A DNA stretch of 64,000 bases, taken from the NCBI RefSeq assembly GCF_014236795.1, contig NZ_CP049017.1:660001-724000 (forward strand). The letters run 5' to 3'. The position numbers and the translations under genes were made by a program. Below, piece after piece: positions 54,239-63,300 of the stretch. Numbering within the stretch: position 1 is the stretch's first letter; the number at the start of each line of letters is the position of its first letter. The notes beneath the pieces were generated by a model. The model did no database searches. It had not been told where the DNA came from and saw only the letters and a program-made list of their open reading frames with translations. The stretch comes from Xanthomonas theicola (lineage in GTDB: Bacteria > Pseudomonadota > Gammaproteobacteria > Xanthomonadales > Xanthomonadaceae).

Positions 54239-55400
54239 GGATGGTCTGAACAACTCCCTCTGATCCTGCGACAATCGTACAAAGCCCAACAGGACAACGA
54301 CGATGCAATTGTCTTTCGGCGACGCGGAGTACAACGGCAAGCGCAAGCAGACGCGGCGCGAAAGGTTGCTGGCCGAGATGGATCAGGTGGTGCCGTGGAA
54401 AGACCTGCTGGCGCTGATCGCGCCGCACTATCCGAAGTCGGGCCATCCGGGCCGTCAGCCGTACCCGCTGGAGACAATGCTGCGCATCCACTTTCTGCAG
54501 CAGTGGTACGCACTGAGCGACCCGGGCGCGGAAGAAGCCTTGTACGACACGGCGTCGATGCGCCGTTTCGCCAGGATCGGCGGGTTGGATGAGGTGCCGG
54601 ACGAGACCACGATCCTCAACTTCCGCCGGTTGCTGGAGACGCACGATCTGGCGCGCACGCTGTTCAACCGGGTCAACGCGCACCTATCGCGCAAGGGCCA
54701 GAGCCTGCGCGGCGGCACCATCGTGGACGCCACGATCATTGCCGCGCCCAGCTCGACCAAGAACAAGAACGGCGAGCGCGACCCGGAAATGCACCAGACC
54801 AAGAAGGGCAATCAGTACTACTTCGGGATGAAAGCGCACATCGGCGTGGACGATGAGTCCGGGCTGGTGCACCACTTGGAATGCACGGCGGCCAACGCCG
54901 CAGATATCACCCAGGCGCACAAGCTGCTGCACGGCAAGGAAGACACGGTATGCGGCGACAGCGGCTACACCGGGCTGGCCAAGCGCGAGGAGATGGCGAG
55001 CAAGCGCAAGCTGCGCTATCTGATCGCGGAGAAGCCCTCGAAGCTGAAGCAGATCAAGAGCAAGCGCGAATTGAAGTGGGCACAGCGCTGGGAGCACGCC
55101 AAGGCCAGCCTGAGGGCGAAGGTGGAGCATCCGTTCCGGGTGATCAAGCGCCAGTTTGGCTACGTCAAGGTGCGCTATCGCGGCCTGGCGAAGAACACGG
55201 CGCAAGTGCTGACGCTGTTTGCGCTGTCGAACCTGTGGCTGAAGCGAAAGCAGTTGCTGCCTGTCGTGGGGAGGGTGTGCCTGTAATCCGGGAAATACCC
55301 CGGAAATGCGCCGGAAACGGCGAAAAACCGAGGGTCTGAGCGCCGTGGGCGTGGTCGATATGGCTTGCCTCATCCTCCGACCGCGTTGATCAGACTATCC
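54239..55400 (+). mobile_element. IS-B copy 3, complete, nested in the IS3-family element
   Basis: 1162 bp with a CTAA duplication (54235-54238 and 55401-55404). Same orientation as copy 1 and 33 kb from it, so recombination between them would delete the region in between. Confidence 0.95.
54303..55286 (+). CDS. IS-B transposase (copy 3)
   Basis: 327 residues, translation identical to copies 1 and 2; intact. Confidence 0.95.
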   Translation: MQLSFGDAEYNGKRKQTRRERLLAEMDQVVPWKDLLALIAPHYPKSGHPGRQPYPLETMLRIHFLQQWYALSDPGAEEALYDTASMRRFARIGGLDEVPDETTILNFRRLLETHDLARTLFNRVNAHLSRKGQSLRGGTIVDATIIAAPSSTKNKNGERDPEMHQTKKGNQYYFGMKAHIGVDDESGLVHHLECTAANAADITQAHKLLHGKEDTVCGDSGYTGLAKREEMASKRKLRYLIAEKPSKLKQIKSKRELKWAQRWEHAKASLRAKVEHPFRVIKRQFGYVKVRYRGLAKNTAQVLTLFALSNLWLKRKQLLPVVGRVCL

Positions 55401-55404
55401 CTAA

Positions 55405-56305
55405 AAAAAGCCGCCGCGTACTTTGCCAAGGGGTAAGGGCGAAGTACGCGTTCATGCGTGCGCACGTCCGGGAGTTTCGTCTGGCGACGATGTGCCGGGT
55501 GCTGGGCGTGCATCGCAGTGGTTACTAGGCCTGGCTGCGCAACGGCACCAGCGTCCGCGAACGCGAGGACCAGCGCTTGCTGGGCCTGATCAAGCACCAC
55601 TGGCTGGCCAGCGGCGCGGTGTACGGCTATCGCAAGCTCACCCTGGATCTGCGTGAGGCCGGCGAGCGTTGCAGCCGTCACCGGGTGCGGCGCTTGATGA
55701 AGGCCGAAGGCTTGCGAGCGCAGGTTGGCTACGGCAGCAAGCCGCGTTAGCGGGGAGGTCCGGTCGGCGTGGTGGCGAATGTGCTCAACCGGGACTTCAT
55801 TCCGCAGGCCCCGAACAAGGTCTGGGTCACGGACATCACCTATCTCCGCACCTACGAGGGCTGGCTGTTCTTGGCAGCGGTAATGGAGCTGTATTGGCGC
55901 CAGATCGTGGGTTGGGCAACCGCTTCGACAATGACCAGCGATCTGGTGCTGCAGGCACTGGTGGCAGCGGCGTGGCGGCGCAAGCCCGGTCCTGGCGTGA
56001 TGGTGCACTCCGACCAGGGCTGGCAGTTCACCAGCAGCGATTGGCAGTCGTTCCTGAAGGCGCACCGGATGGTGCCGAGCATGAGCCGACGCGGGAACTG
56101 CCATGACAACGCCGTGGCCGAGAGCTTCTTCAGCGTCTTGAAGAAGGAACGTATCAAGCGTCGGATCTACCCGACACGCGCCATGGCGGCATCGGACGTG
56201 TTCGACTATATCGAGATGTTCTACAACCCGATCCGCCGGCATGGTTCCGCTGGCGGCGTGTCACCGGTAGAGTTTGAAAGGCGCTACGCGCAGAGCGGCG
56301 ACTGA
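55405..56305 (+). pseudogene. IS3-family OrfB with two internal stops
   Basis: The frame starts after IS-B with AYFAKG, then a stop, FMRAHVREFRLATMCRVLGV, a TAG near 55527, RNGTSVREREDQRLLGLIKH, a TAG near 55748, and then a full rve integrase core: NKVWVTDITYLRTYEGWLFL, VMVHSDQGWQFTS, NCHDNAVAESFFSVLKKE and the C-terminal FDYIEMFYNPIRRH. The catalytic DDE residues remain but the gene is broken by nonsense codons and the IS-B insertion. Confidence 0.88.
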
Positions 56306-56331
56306 GTGTCTACGGAAATCTGGCCGGTCCA

Positions 56332-56810
56332 GCACGCCTTGCTGCATGGCAAAGAAGACAGCGTGTTCGGCGATAGCGGCGATAGCGGTGCGGACAAACG
56401 CGACGAACTGCAAAACTGCAAGGCAGCATTCTTCATTGCCGCCAGACCCTCGACGATCCAAGCCATCGGCAATCAACGCGAGCGTGCCCGGCAAACGCGT
56501 TGGGAACACTTCAAGGCCAGCGTACGCGCGAAGGTGGAGCATCCATTCCGGGTGATCAAACGCCAGTTCGGTTACACCAAGGTCCGCTATCGGGGCCTAG
56601 CCAAGAACACGGCGCAGGTGCTGACGTTGTTTGCGCTCTCCAATCGATGGATGGCGCGCCGGCAGTTGCTGCCGGCCAGGGGGGAATGCTGCCTGGCGCG
56701 GGATACGTCGCCAGAAAAGCGCAAAACCTCGTCCGACAAACCCGCTTTACGCGTTCCTGGCGTTCAAGATGCCGGAATGTATGTGGTCTGGAACGTTGTT
56801 CAGAGCTTCC
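56332..56810 (+). mobile_element. IS-C fragment (3' part)
   Basis: 479 bp matching the 3' part of IS-C, from HALLHGKEDSVFGDSGDSGA of its transposase to the terminal repeat, followed by CTAG (56811-56814). The 5' part was removed by or with the IS3 element. This end is inserted in the lipase-like effector gene. Confidence 0.9.
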
Positions 56811-56814
56811 CTAG

Positions 56815-58609
56815 GGTTGCAATTGAAGGATCGCGGCATCGACTTCGACATCGCCGGCCACTCCCTCGGGCGGCGTCATGGCCTCGGCCGCCGCCGCGGT
56901 GACCGGCGCGCAGGCGACCGCCTTCAACGCCGCCGGCCTGCATCCGCTCACCGCGCAGCGCTTCGCGGCGCAGAACCCCGGCGTGCGGGTCTACGACGCC
57001 CAGCGCAGCGTGACCGCCTACCCGGTCAGCGGCGAACTGCCGAACGACGGCATCCAGGAGAACATCCACCGGCTCGATGCCTTGCACCGCCGGCAGCTGG
57101 ACGAGGCGATGCGCGAGACCTGCGAACTGCTGCAGGAGGTGCCGGAAGGGCGCGCCGCGCTCAAGCGCGCGCTGGATGGGGCGGTGCAGGCGCAGGGCGC
57201 GGTGCACGCGTTCGTCGATCGCCTGGCCGATGGCGACACGGCCAAGCTGCTGCAGGAACTGCCGCTGGCGGCGGGGCGGGTGCAGCCGCTGCTGGCGGCC
57301 AAGACCGTGGATGCGGAGGGGTAGGTGATCGATCGCCACAGGCTGCCGTCGCTGCAGGAGGTGAGCGATTTCGCCGGGCCGCCGCTGGGCGTCCTGCATG
57401 CGGCCATGCGCGGCGCGCATGTGGGCCATCGCGCCGGCGATGCGGTCGCCGCCGCGGGCCGGGTCGCCGAGCGCTGCCTGGATGGTTCCGGCGATCTGCT
57501 CCGCAACGCCAGCGGGCATGCTGCGGACCTGGCCCGCGAGGCCACACGCGCGCTGGGGAGGCCGCCGGCGTGCGTTTGGCGATCGGCGAGGCCGAGGCGG
57601 GCGCCGCGCAGGTGCGCGGGCAATGGCAGCGCGCGCCGCAGCGCCGGGGGCGCAACTGCTGCGTGGCACGCAGCAGCGCCTACCGGAGCGCTTGCAGGGC
57701 GGACTCGGGGACCAGGCCGAGCGTCTGCAACACGCCGGCGCCAGCGCTCGCCAACACGCCGCACACGCCGCTGCCGATCGCCGGCATGCGGCACAGGTCG
57801 ACGCGGCGAGGATCGGCGCCGGTGCTGCACTGCTCGGCGGATTGCAGCATGCCGGCATTGCCGACGCCGCGAGGCAATTCGATCGAGGGCTGGATGGCGC
57901 CGGGCAGGCGGCCTCCTTCGCCGCGGACCGCACCCCGGCGCTCGGTCCGATGTATGGCGCGGCGACGGCCGGCGTCGGCAGCGCTGCGCTTCGCTTCGGC
58001 AGCGCCATGGGGATGCCGGACCTCGTCAAGACCGGCGCGTTCGCCGGTGCCGTGCTTCCGTCGGGTTCCGAAGCGATACAGCGCCATCTCAACGACACCG
58101 TCCTGCCGAGCATGGATAGCCGGGTCGTCGAGCGCGAAGCGGCGGCACGACAATCCATTTCTCCCCCGGCGCAAGGGCCTGCGGCCCCGCACGCCGCCGA
58201 TCCGTCGCAGCCCGGACACCCCGATCGTGCGTTGCACCGGCAGATAACGTCCGCTGTGCAGAAGCTGGACGCCGAGCATGGCCGTGGCTGGGACGAATCC
58301 AGCGCGCGCATGACCGCCAGCCTGCTGGTGCCGGCCAAGCGCGAGGGATTGAGCCGGGTCGATCGCGTCGCGCTCAACGAGCCGACCGCAAAGCTGCATG
58401 CCGGGCGGACCGCGTTTGTGGTGCAGGGCGAAATGAAGGATCCGGCGCACCTGCGCGCCGCCATGCCAAGCGACGAGGCGCTGCGCACGCCGCAGGCGCA
58501 GTCCTTCGCGCAATTGGAAAGCATCGATCGCGAGCAGGCCCAGGCGCGCGCGCAACAGGTGCAGAACGAGGCGCTGGCTCAGAATCAGGCGCCGGCAATC
58601 AGTCGTTAG
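56815..58609 (+). pseudogene. Lipase-like XVIPCD effector (type IV secretion substrate), truncated and frameshifted
   Basis: The N-terminus is lost to IS-C. What remains starts LQLKDRGIDFDIAGHSLGG, a lipase_3-type GxSxG nucleophile elbow, with a one-base frame error right after it (56870s), then MASAAAAVTGAQATAFNAAG and NIHRLDALHRRQLDE. An in-frame TAG at 57322-57324 and another frame change near 57550 follow. The last 120 residues (from ITSAVQKLDAEHGRGWDESS to the end), rich in Gln at the tail, fit the XVIPCD, which docks on VirD4 for export into rival bacteria. No immunity gene is visible next to it. As it stands it cannot make an active toxin. Confidence 0.75.
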
Positions 58610-58678
58610 AGCATGTTCGATCCAAGTGCTCCCACAACACTCCGCTGGCTGCAAATACCAGAGTCGAAAATGTTCTAG
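58607..58678 (-). repeat. Short form of the 8.2-kb palindromic repeat element
   Basis: Reverse-complemented, it reads CTAGAACATTTTCGACTCTG and then the CAGCGGAGTGTTGTGGGAGC string shared with 8262-8419, then CACTTGGATC as in the right arm there, with the central hairpin missing. Its outer edge supplies the TAG stop of the effector frame. Confidence 0.7.
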
Positions 58679-58805
58679 CCGCGCCGCAACAGCATTTCCG
58701 TCATCGGCGCACGCCGCGTCGCAGCCACACCCAACTCCTCTCCCGGTGGGAGAGGGGCTAAGGCGCACCGCGGCTGTTCCCCCCTTCCCGCTTCGCGAGA
58801 GCAGC
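58679..58805. other. Gap with partial duplication of the kinase 3' end
   Basis: Bases 58680-58718 resemble 58808-58846, the last codons of the hybrid kinase (TEMLLRRG versus TQMLLRRG). Between them lies a CTCCCGGTGGGAG hairpin (58739-58752). No gene. Confidence 0.55.
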
Positions 58806-61454
58806 TCAACCGCGGCGCAGCAGCATCTGCGTCATCAGCGCGCGCAGCGCCGGCGCGCGCACCGGTTTGGCCAGGAAGCCCCAGCCGCGTTCCTGGGCCA
58901 GCACGCGCAGCGCCGGATCCGCTTCGGCGGTGACCAGGATCACCCGCGGCTCGGCGTTCCAGCGCCCGCACAATTGGGCGAACAAGGCCGGCCCGTCGCA
59001 CTCGCCCATGCGCACGTCCAGCAGCACCAGCTCCGGCGCTTGCGCCGGCTGCGCCGCGGCCAGCGCCTCCTCGGGGCCCGCCGCCAGTTCCAATCGGCAG
59101 GTCCAGCGTTCCAGCAGCGCGCGGCCGGCCTCGCACACGCCCGGATCGTCGTCGATGCACCACACCCGGCAGCCGTGCAGGATCGGGTCCTCGCCGTTGT
59201 CGCTGGCCACCGCGGTCGGCGGCTGCGCCTGCGCCGCGGCGCGGGCGTCGCCCAGTGCCACGGTGACCGCGAACACGCTGCCGCGGCCCAGTTGCGAGCG
59301 CAGGCCGATGCGGTGGCCGAGCAGGCGGCCGATGCGCTCCACGATCGCCAGGCCCAGGCCGGCGCCGCGGTCGTGGGCGACGCCGTCGCCGAGGCGGCGG
59401 AACTCCTCGAAGATCTCCTGCTGCAGCGCTTCGGGGATGCCCGGGCCCTGGTCGTGGACCTCGATGCGCAGGCTGTCGCCGTCGCGGCGGCAGCCCAGTA
59501 GCACGCGGCCGCGCGGGGTGTAGCGCACCGCGTTGGACAGGAAGTTCTGCAGGATGCGCCGCAGCAGGGTCTCGTCGCTGCGCACCGCGGCGCCGGTGGG
59601 CACGTAGTCCAGGCGCAGGCCGCGGTCCTGGGCGACGATGCCGAATTCGTGCGCCAGGGTCTGCAGCAGCGGACCCAGCGCGAAGTCGCGCACCTGCGTC
59701 TTCAGCGTGCCCGATTCCAGTCGTGAGATGTCCAGCAGGCTGTTGAGGATCGCGTCCTGCGCGACCAGCGCGTTGTCGACGTGGTCGGCGATCTGCCGCG
59801 CATCGCCGTCGTCCAGCCTGCCGCGCAGCGCCGAGACGAACATGCGCGCGGCATTGAGCGGCTGCAGCAGGTCGTGCACCGCCGAGGCGACGAAGCGGGT
59901 CTTGTAGCGGTTGGCGCTCTCGGCCTCGCGCTTGGCATCGGCCAGGTCGCGGGTGCGCTCGGCGATGCGGTGCTCGAGCGCGTCGGCCAGCGAGCGCAGT
60001 TCGCGCGCGGCGTTCTTGTAGCTGGTGATGTCGGCATAGCTGGTGACGAAGCCGCCGTCGGGCAACGGGTTGCCGCGGATCTCCAGCACCGTGCCGTGGT
60101 TCTTCTCGCTCTCGCGCATGTGCGGGCGGCCGCTGCGCAAATGGTCGAGCCGGCGCTGGATCGCCGCCTCCACCGGCCCGGGACCGAGCAGGCCGCGGCG
60201 CGCGTTGTAGCGGAACACGTCCTCGATCGGGCGGCCGAGACGGATCAGGTCCGGCGGGAAGCGGAAGATCTCCAGGTAGCGCGAATTCCACGCCACCAGG
60301 CGCAGCTGCGCGTCGATGATGACCACGCCCTGCGGTAGATGCTCCAGGCTGCGGCTGAGGCCGGTATCGGCCCGTTGCGCGGCCTGCACCACGCCGTCCT
60401 GCGCGGTGCGTAGCTCCTGCGCGTGCTGTTGCAGCAGCGATTCCAGTTCGCGCCGACTGCGCTGGCGCAGGTGCGCCAGGCGCTGGCGCTGCTGGAACAG
60501 CAGGCCCAGGGACGCCAGCGCCAGCCAGCTGCCGGCCGCGGCCAGCGCGGCGGCGCGGCCGGCGGCACGGCTGCCGCCGATGTCGTGCAGCAGGTGCAGG
60601 TGCCAGCCGCTCTCCGGCAGCGCCATGCTCTGCCACAGCAGCGGTTCCCGCTGCGCCGGTGTGTCGATGCGCATCACCTGGCCGCCGTCGTCCAGTGTGG
60701 CCAGGCTGCGCCGCTGCGCCGGCAGCAATGCCTGCCGGGCGTACTGGCGGGTGGCGAGCAGATCCGCGCGCTGGTGCGCGCTGAGCGGCTGCAACTGGCG
60801 GTAGCGCCAGGCGTCGCGGCTGGACAGGAACACCACCCCGTGGCGGTCGCTGACCAGCACCACGTCGGGCAGCCGCAGCCATTCGCGTTCCAGCGCGGCC
60901 AGCTCGATCTTGACGACGATCACCCCGAGGGTGCGGCCGGCATCGTCGCCGATCGCCTGCGACAGGAAATAGCCGGGCACGCCGGTGGTCATGCCGATGC
61001 CGTAGAAGCGACCGTTGCCCTGTGCCAGCGCCTGCTTCACGTAGGGGCGGAAGCTGTAGTCGGCGCCGACGTTGCTGCTGGCCAGGCGCCAGTTGCTGGC
61101 GGCCACGGCGACGCCGCCGGCGTCGATCAGGGTCAGCGTCGAGGAGCGGGTGACGTCGTTGGCGCGTTCCAGCTTCAGGTTCAGCCGCTGGTGCGCGGCC
61201 GGGTCCAGCGGCCGGGTCAGCGCGCTGCGCAGTTCCGGGTCCAGCGCCAGCACTTGCGGCAGGGTGCGGTAGCGGTCGATGCGCTGCTGCAGGGTCTGCG
61301 CGTACAGCTCCAGCTGCTGGCGCAACTGCCGGCTCTCGTCGCGCAGCGCGCGCTGTTCGGCGAAATGCCCGGCCGACAGCATCGCCAGCGCCATGCCGCC
61401 GAGGACGGTGAGCAGGAGCAGGGCGAGGCGGCGATAGCGCGAGGCGGGATACAT
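58806..61454 (-). CDS. Hybrid sensor histidine kinase with DctB-like sensor
   Basis: 882 residues. Membrane segment 9-28, then a periplasmic double-Cache domain with the DctB-type landmarks NWRLASSNVGADYSFRPYVK and GRFYGIGMTTGVPGYFLSQA; second membrane segment about 300-320; a PAS_7-like domain (GVVIIDAQLRLVAWNSRYLE); HisKA with H527 (ASAVHDLLQPLNAAR); HATPase (GAGLGLAIVERIG); and a C-terminal receiver with D813 (LVLLDVRMGE). It should sense C4-dicarboxylates in the periplasm. It lies upstream of a porin on the same strand as part of the dctA neighbourhood; the output regulator is likely the NarL-type protein at 52036. Confidence 0.93.
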   Translation of the reverse strand: MYPASRYRRLALLLLTVLGGMALAMLSAGHFAEQRALRDESRQLRQQLELYAQTLQQRIDRYRTLPQVLALDPELRSALTRPLDPAAHQRLNLKLERANDVTRSSTLTLIDAGGVAVAASNWRLASSNVGADYSFRPYVKQALAQGNGRFYGIGMTTGVPGYFLSQAIGDDAGRTLGVIVVKIELAALEREWLRLPDVVLVSDRHGVVFLSSRDAWRYRQLQPLSAHQRADLLATRQYARQALLPAQRRSLATLDDGGQVMRIDTPAQREPLLWQSMALPESGWHLHLLHDIGGSRAAGRAAALAAAGSWLALASLGLLFQQRQRLAHLRQRSRRELESLLQQHAQELRTAQDGVVQAAQRADTGLSRSLEHLPQGVVIIDAQLRLVAWNSRYLEIFRFPPDLIRLGRPIEDVFRYNARRGLLGPGPVEAAIQRRLDHLRSGRPHMRESEKNHGTVLEIRGNPLPDGGFVTSYADITSYKNAARELRSLADALEHRIAERTRDLADAKREAESANRYKTRFVASAVHDLLQPLNAARMFVSALRGRLDDGDARQIADHVDNALVAQDAILNSLLDISRLESGTLKTQVRDFALGPLLQTLAHEFGIVAQDRGLRLDYVPTGAAVRSDETLLRRILQNFLSNAVRYTPRGRVLLGCRRDGDSLRIEVHDQGPGIPEALQQEIFEEFRRLGDGVAHDRGAGLGLAIVERIGRLLGHRIGLRSQLGRGSVFAVTVALGDARAAAQAQPPTAVASDNGEDPILHGCRVWCIDDDPGVCEAGRALLERWTCRLELAAGPEEALAAAQPAQAPELVLLDVRMGECDGPALFAQLCGRWNAEPRVILVTAEADPALRVLAQERGWGFLAKPVRAPALRALMTQMLLRRG

Positions 61455-61590
61455 GCAAAGTGGGGCGCGGTCGGGACGATGCCCGCCAGCTTAGCGGCAG
61501 CGGCGGGCGCGCTGCCGTGGCGGCGTTGCGCGCGGCCTCTATGGAGCCGGTGCGCGCGCGGCCGGCCATTGCGTTCGGGTCATCGGATGA

Positions 61591-61636
61591 GGATCGGCAA
61601 CGCCGGCCCGTACGGAGCGGGCGGCGCTGCCGATCC
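61591..61636 (-). terminator. Hairpin downstream of the porin gene
   Basis: GGATCGGCA pairs with TGCCGATCC (9 bp), extended inside by GCCGGCCC with GGGCGGC. It sits 66 bp past the porin stop, between porin and kinase genes; no T-run follows. Confidence 0.5.
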
Positions 61637-61701
61637 GGGTTTCCATTGCAGTCGCTCCCGATCGGGCAACGCCGATCGGGGCGCCGGTCAGGCCGTACGA
61701 C

Positions 61702-62871
61702 TCAGAACTGGACCTGCACGCGCACGTCGAGCGAGTTCGGCTTGGTGTGCACGCCGGCGCGCTCGGCGTCGGCGCGCACGTAGTTGACCTGGAACTTGAA
61801 GTGGCTGGTCAGGTACCAGTTCGCGCCGAAGGTCCAGTCGTGCTGGCGGCCGCCGAGCACGCTGCCATCGTCCAGGTCCAGGCGGCTGTAGCGGGCCAGC
61901 AGCTCGACCGCGCCATAGGCGTTGGCAGGCTTGATGTTGGCCACGTTGCCGGCGTTGTACGGACGCGACTCGCCGGTCAGCACGTAGCTGACGAAGGCGT
62001 ACTGGCCGTCGGCGGTATAGTTGGGGCGGCCGTTGTCGCGGGTGACCTGGGCGCGCAGCGCTTCGCCCTGCAGCGAGAGCGGACCCTTGATCCAGATCGC
62101 TTCCAGGCCGGTGCGGCGCACCTGGTCGGCATCGACCAGGGTGCCCGAATCGACCAGGCGCACGTCGGTCAGGCCGGCTTCCGGGCGCGCGCGCAGGCGC
62201 ACCCGCGGGCTGAAGCTCACGTCCAGGCCGTTGTGGAAGCCGCGCGGGTTTTCCTGCGAGTACGCCAGGCCCAGATGCAGCACGTCGCCGTCGGCCTTGA
62301 ACGGGGTCCATACGCCGCGCACCGCCTGGGTGGTGCCGGGGTTGTCGCCCTGCAGATCCTTGCCGCCGTAGGCGCCGGCCTGCAGCAGGTACTGCGGGCG
62401 CTCGAAGCTCCACTCCACGCCGGTGCGCCGGCCCTGGTAGATCGCCTGGATCGGCAGCGCGGTCTCCATGAAGGTGTCGGCGCGCGAACTGGTCACGCCC
62501 TCCAGGCCGACCGGGACCTTGATGTAGCCCAGCCGCATCTTGCCGTAGTCGCTGCCGAACAGCGCCTTGGTCTCGAAGCGGAAGAACACGTCCAGCCACA
62601 GTTTGGACTGGAAGTCGAAGTACACCATCGCGTCGTACACGCCCTTCTTCTTCAGCGTGGCGCCGAACTCCTTGCGCCGGAACGCGTTGTCGTCCTGCAG
62701 GCGCGGGTCGTCGTCGGAGAAGTTGTTCCAGTCGTAGCCGTAGTTGGCGGTGGCGGCCAATTCGGTGCCGTCGCTGAAGGCGACCTTGGTCGGCCAGTCA
62801 TCGAACCGGCTGGCGGCGGCGGGAGCGGCGGCGGTCAGGCACAGCGCAGCGAAGAGAAGGGTATGGCGCAT
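61702..62871 (-). CDS. OprO/OprP-type anion porin
   Basis: 389 residues. Signal peptide 1-20 (MRHTLLFAALCLTAAAPAAA). The barrel has the porin_O_P pattern: NYGYDWNNFSDDDPRLQDDN, RRKEFGATLKKKGVYDAMVY, GYIKVPVGLEGVTSSRADTF, and ends VRVQVQF with the terminal Phe. It is the second such porin in the window. Divergent from dctA and downstream of nothing else, it probably admits C4-dicarboxylates (inference by location). Confidence 0.9.
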   Translation of the reverse strand: MRHTLLFAALCLTAAAPAAASRFDDWPTKVAFSDGTELAATANYGYDWNNFSDDDPRLQDDNAFRRKEFGATLKKKGVYDAMVYFDFQSKLWLDVFFRFETKALFGSDYGKMRLGYIKVPVGLEGVTSSRADTFMETALPIQAIYQGRRTGVEWSFERPQYLLQAGAYGGKDLQGDNPGTTQAVRGVWTPFKADGDVLHLGLAYSQENPRGFHNGLDVSFSPRVRLRARPEAGLTDVRLVDSGTLVDADQVRRTGLEAIWIKGPLSLQGEALRAQVTRDNGRPNYTADGQYAFVSYVLTGESRPYNAGNVANIKPANAYGAVELLARYSRLDLDDGSVLGGRQHDWTFGANWYLTSHFKFQVNYVRADAERAGVHTKPNSLDVRVQVQF

Positions 62872-63300
62872 GGTGTGATGTCTTCATTGGTGAAGGAAAA
62901 AAACGCGCCGACACTCGACTGACGGGAACGGCAAGGTTTGCGCGGGCGGTGCAGCGTGTCGCCGGGACAACGCGCCGCCCGCGAGCAATCGCGGACGCAT
63001 CCGGCGCTTCTTTAAAACGGTATGGCGGCCGCGCGGCAACGCATCCCCCTGAATGCGCATGTGGCGCCGGCAGCAGGGCGGGGTGCACGGCAGCGCCGGC
63101 ACGGAGCGATGCCCGTGGCCGGCGCTGCGCGCCGCCCCTGCCTCCCGTGCGCTGCGGGGACACTGTAACTGCACCGGCAGCGCCGCGACCATGGGACTAG
63201 TACCAATAGGTTATCTGCTTGGAAGCCGGCGCCGCGTACAAAGGCAGCATTCCGCGACCTGCGTCGGGTTGCCGGTCTACATCTGCTCCGGAGCGCACTC
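62872..63300. other. 429-bp divergent control region between porin and dctA
   Basis: No gene. It must hold promoters for both genes. A ribosome site (GGAG, 63289-63292) precedes dctA. I do not see a convincing sigma-54 (GG/GC -24/-12) pair or other known operator. Confidence 0.5.

Larger units (their letters stand above)
53926..56331 (+). mobile_element. IS3-family element carrying nested IS-B copy 3
   Basis: Terminal inverted repeats: TGGACCGGCCAGCCTTTCGT at left and, reverse-complemented at right, TGGACCGGCCAGATTTCCGT. Without IS-B and its duplication the element is 1240 bp, normal for IS3. The left flank is IS481 sequence and the right flank is the interior of IS-C, and no 3-bp target duplication matches, so recombination or an adjacent deletion followed insertion. 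Confidence 0.88.

Noticed and set aside
58675..61569. Alternative 964-codon minus-strand frame over the hybrid kinase
   Set aside because: It is out of frame with the kinase domains; only its last residues mimic the kinase end because of the small duplication.
62872..63300. Sigma-54 promoter for dctA
   Set aside because: No GG-N10-GC pair with acceptable flanks was found by eye.
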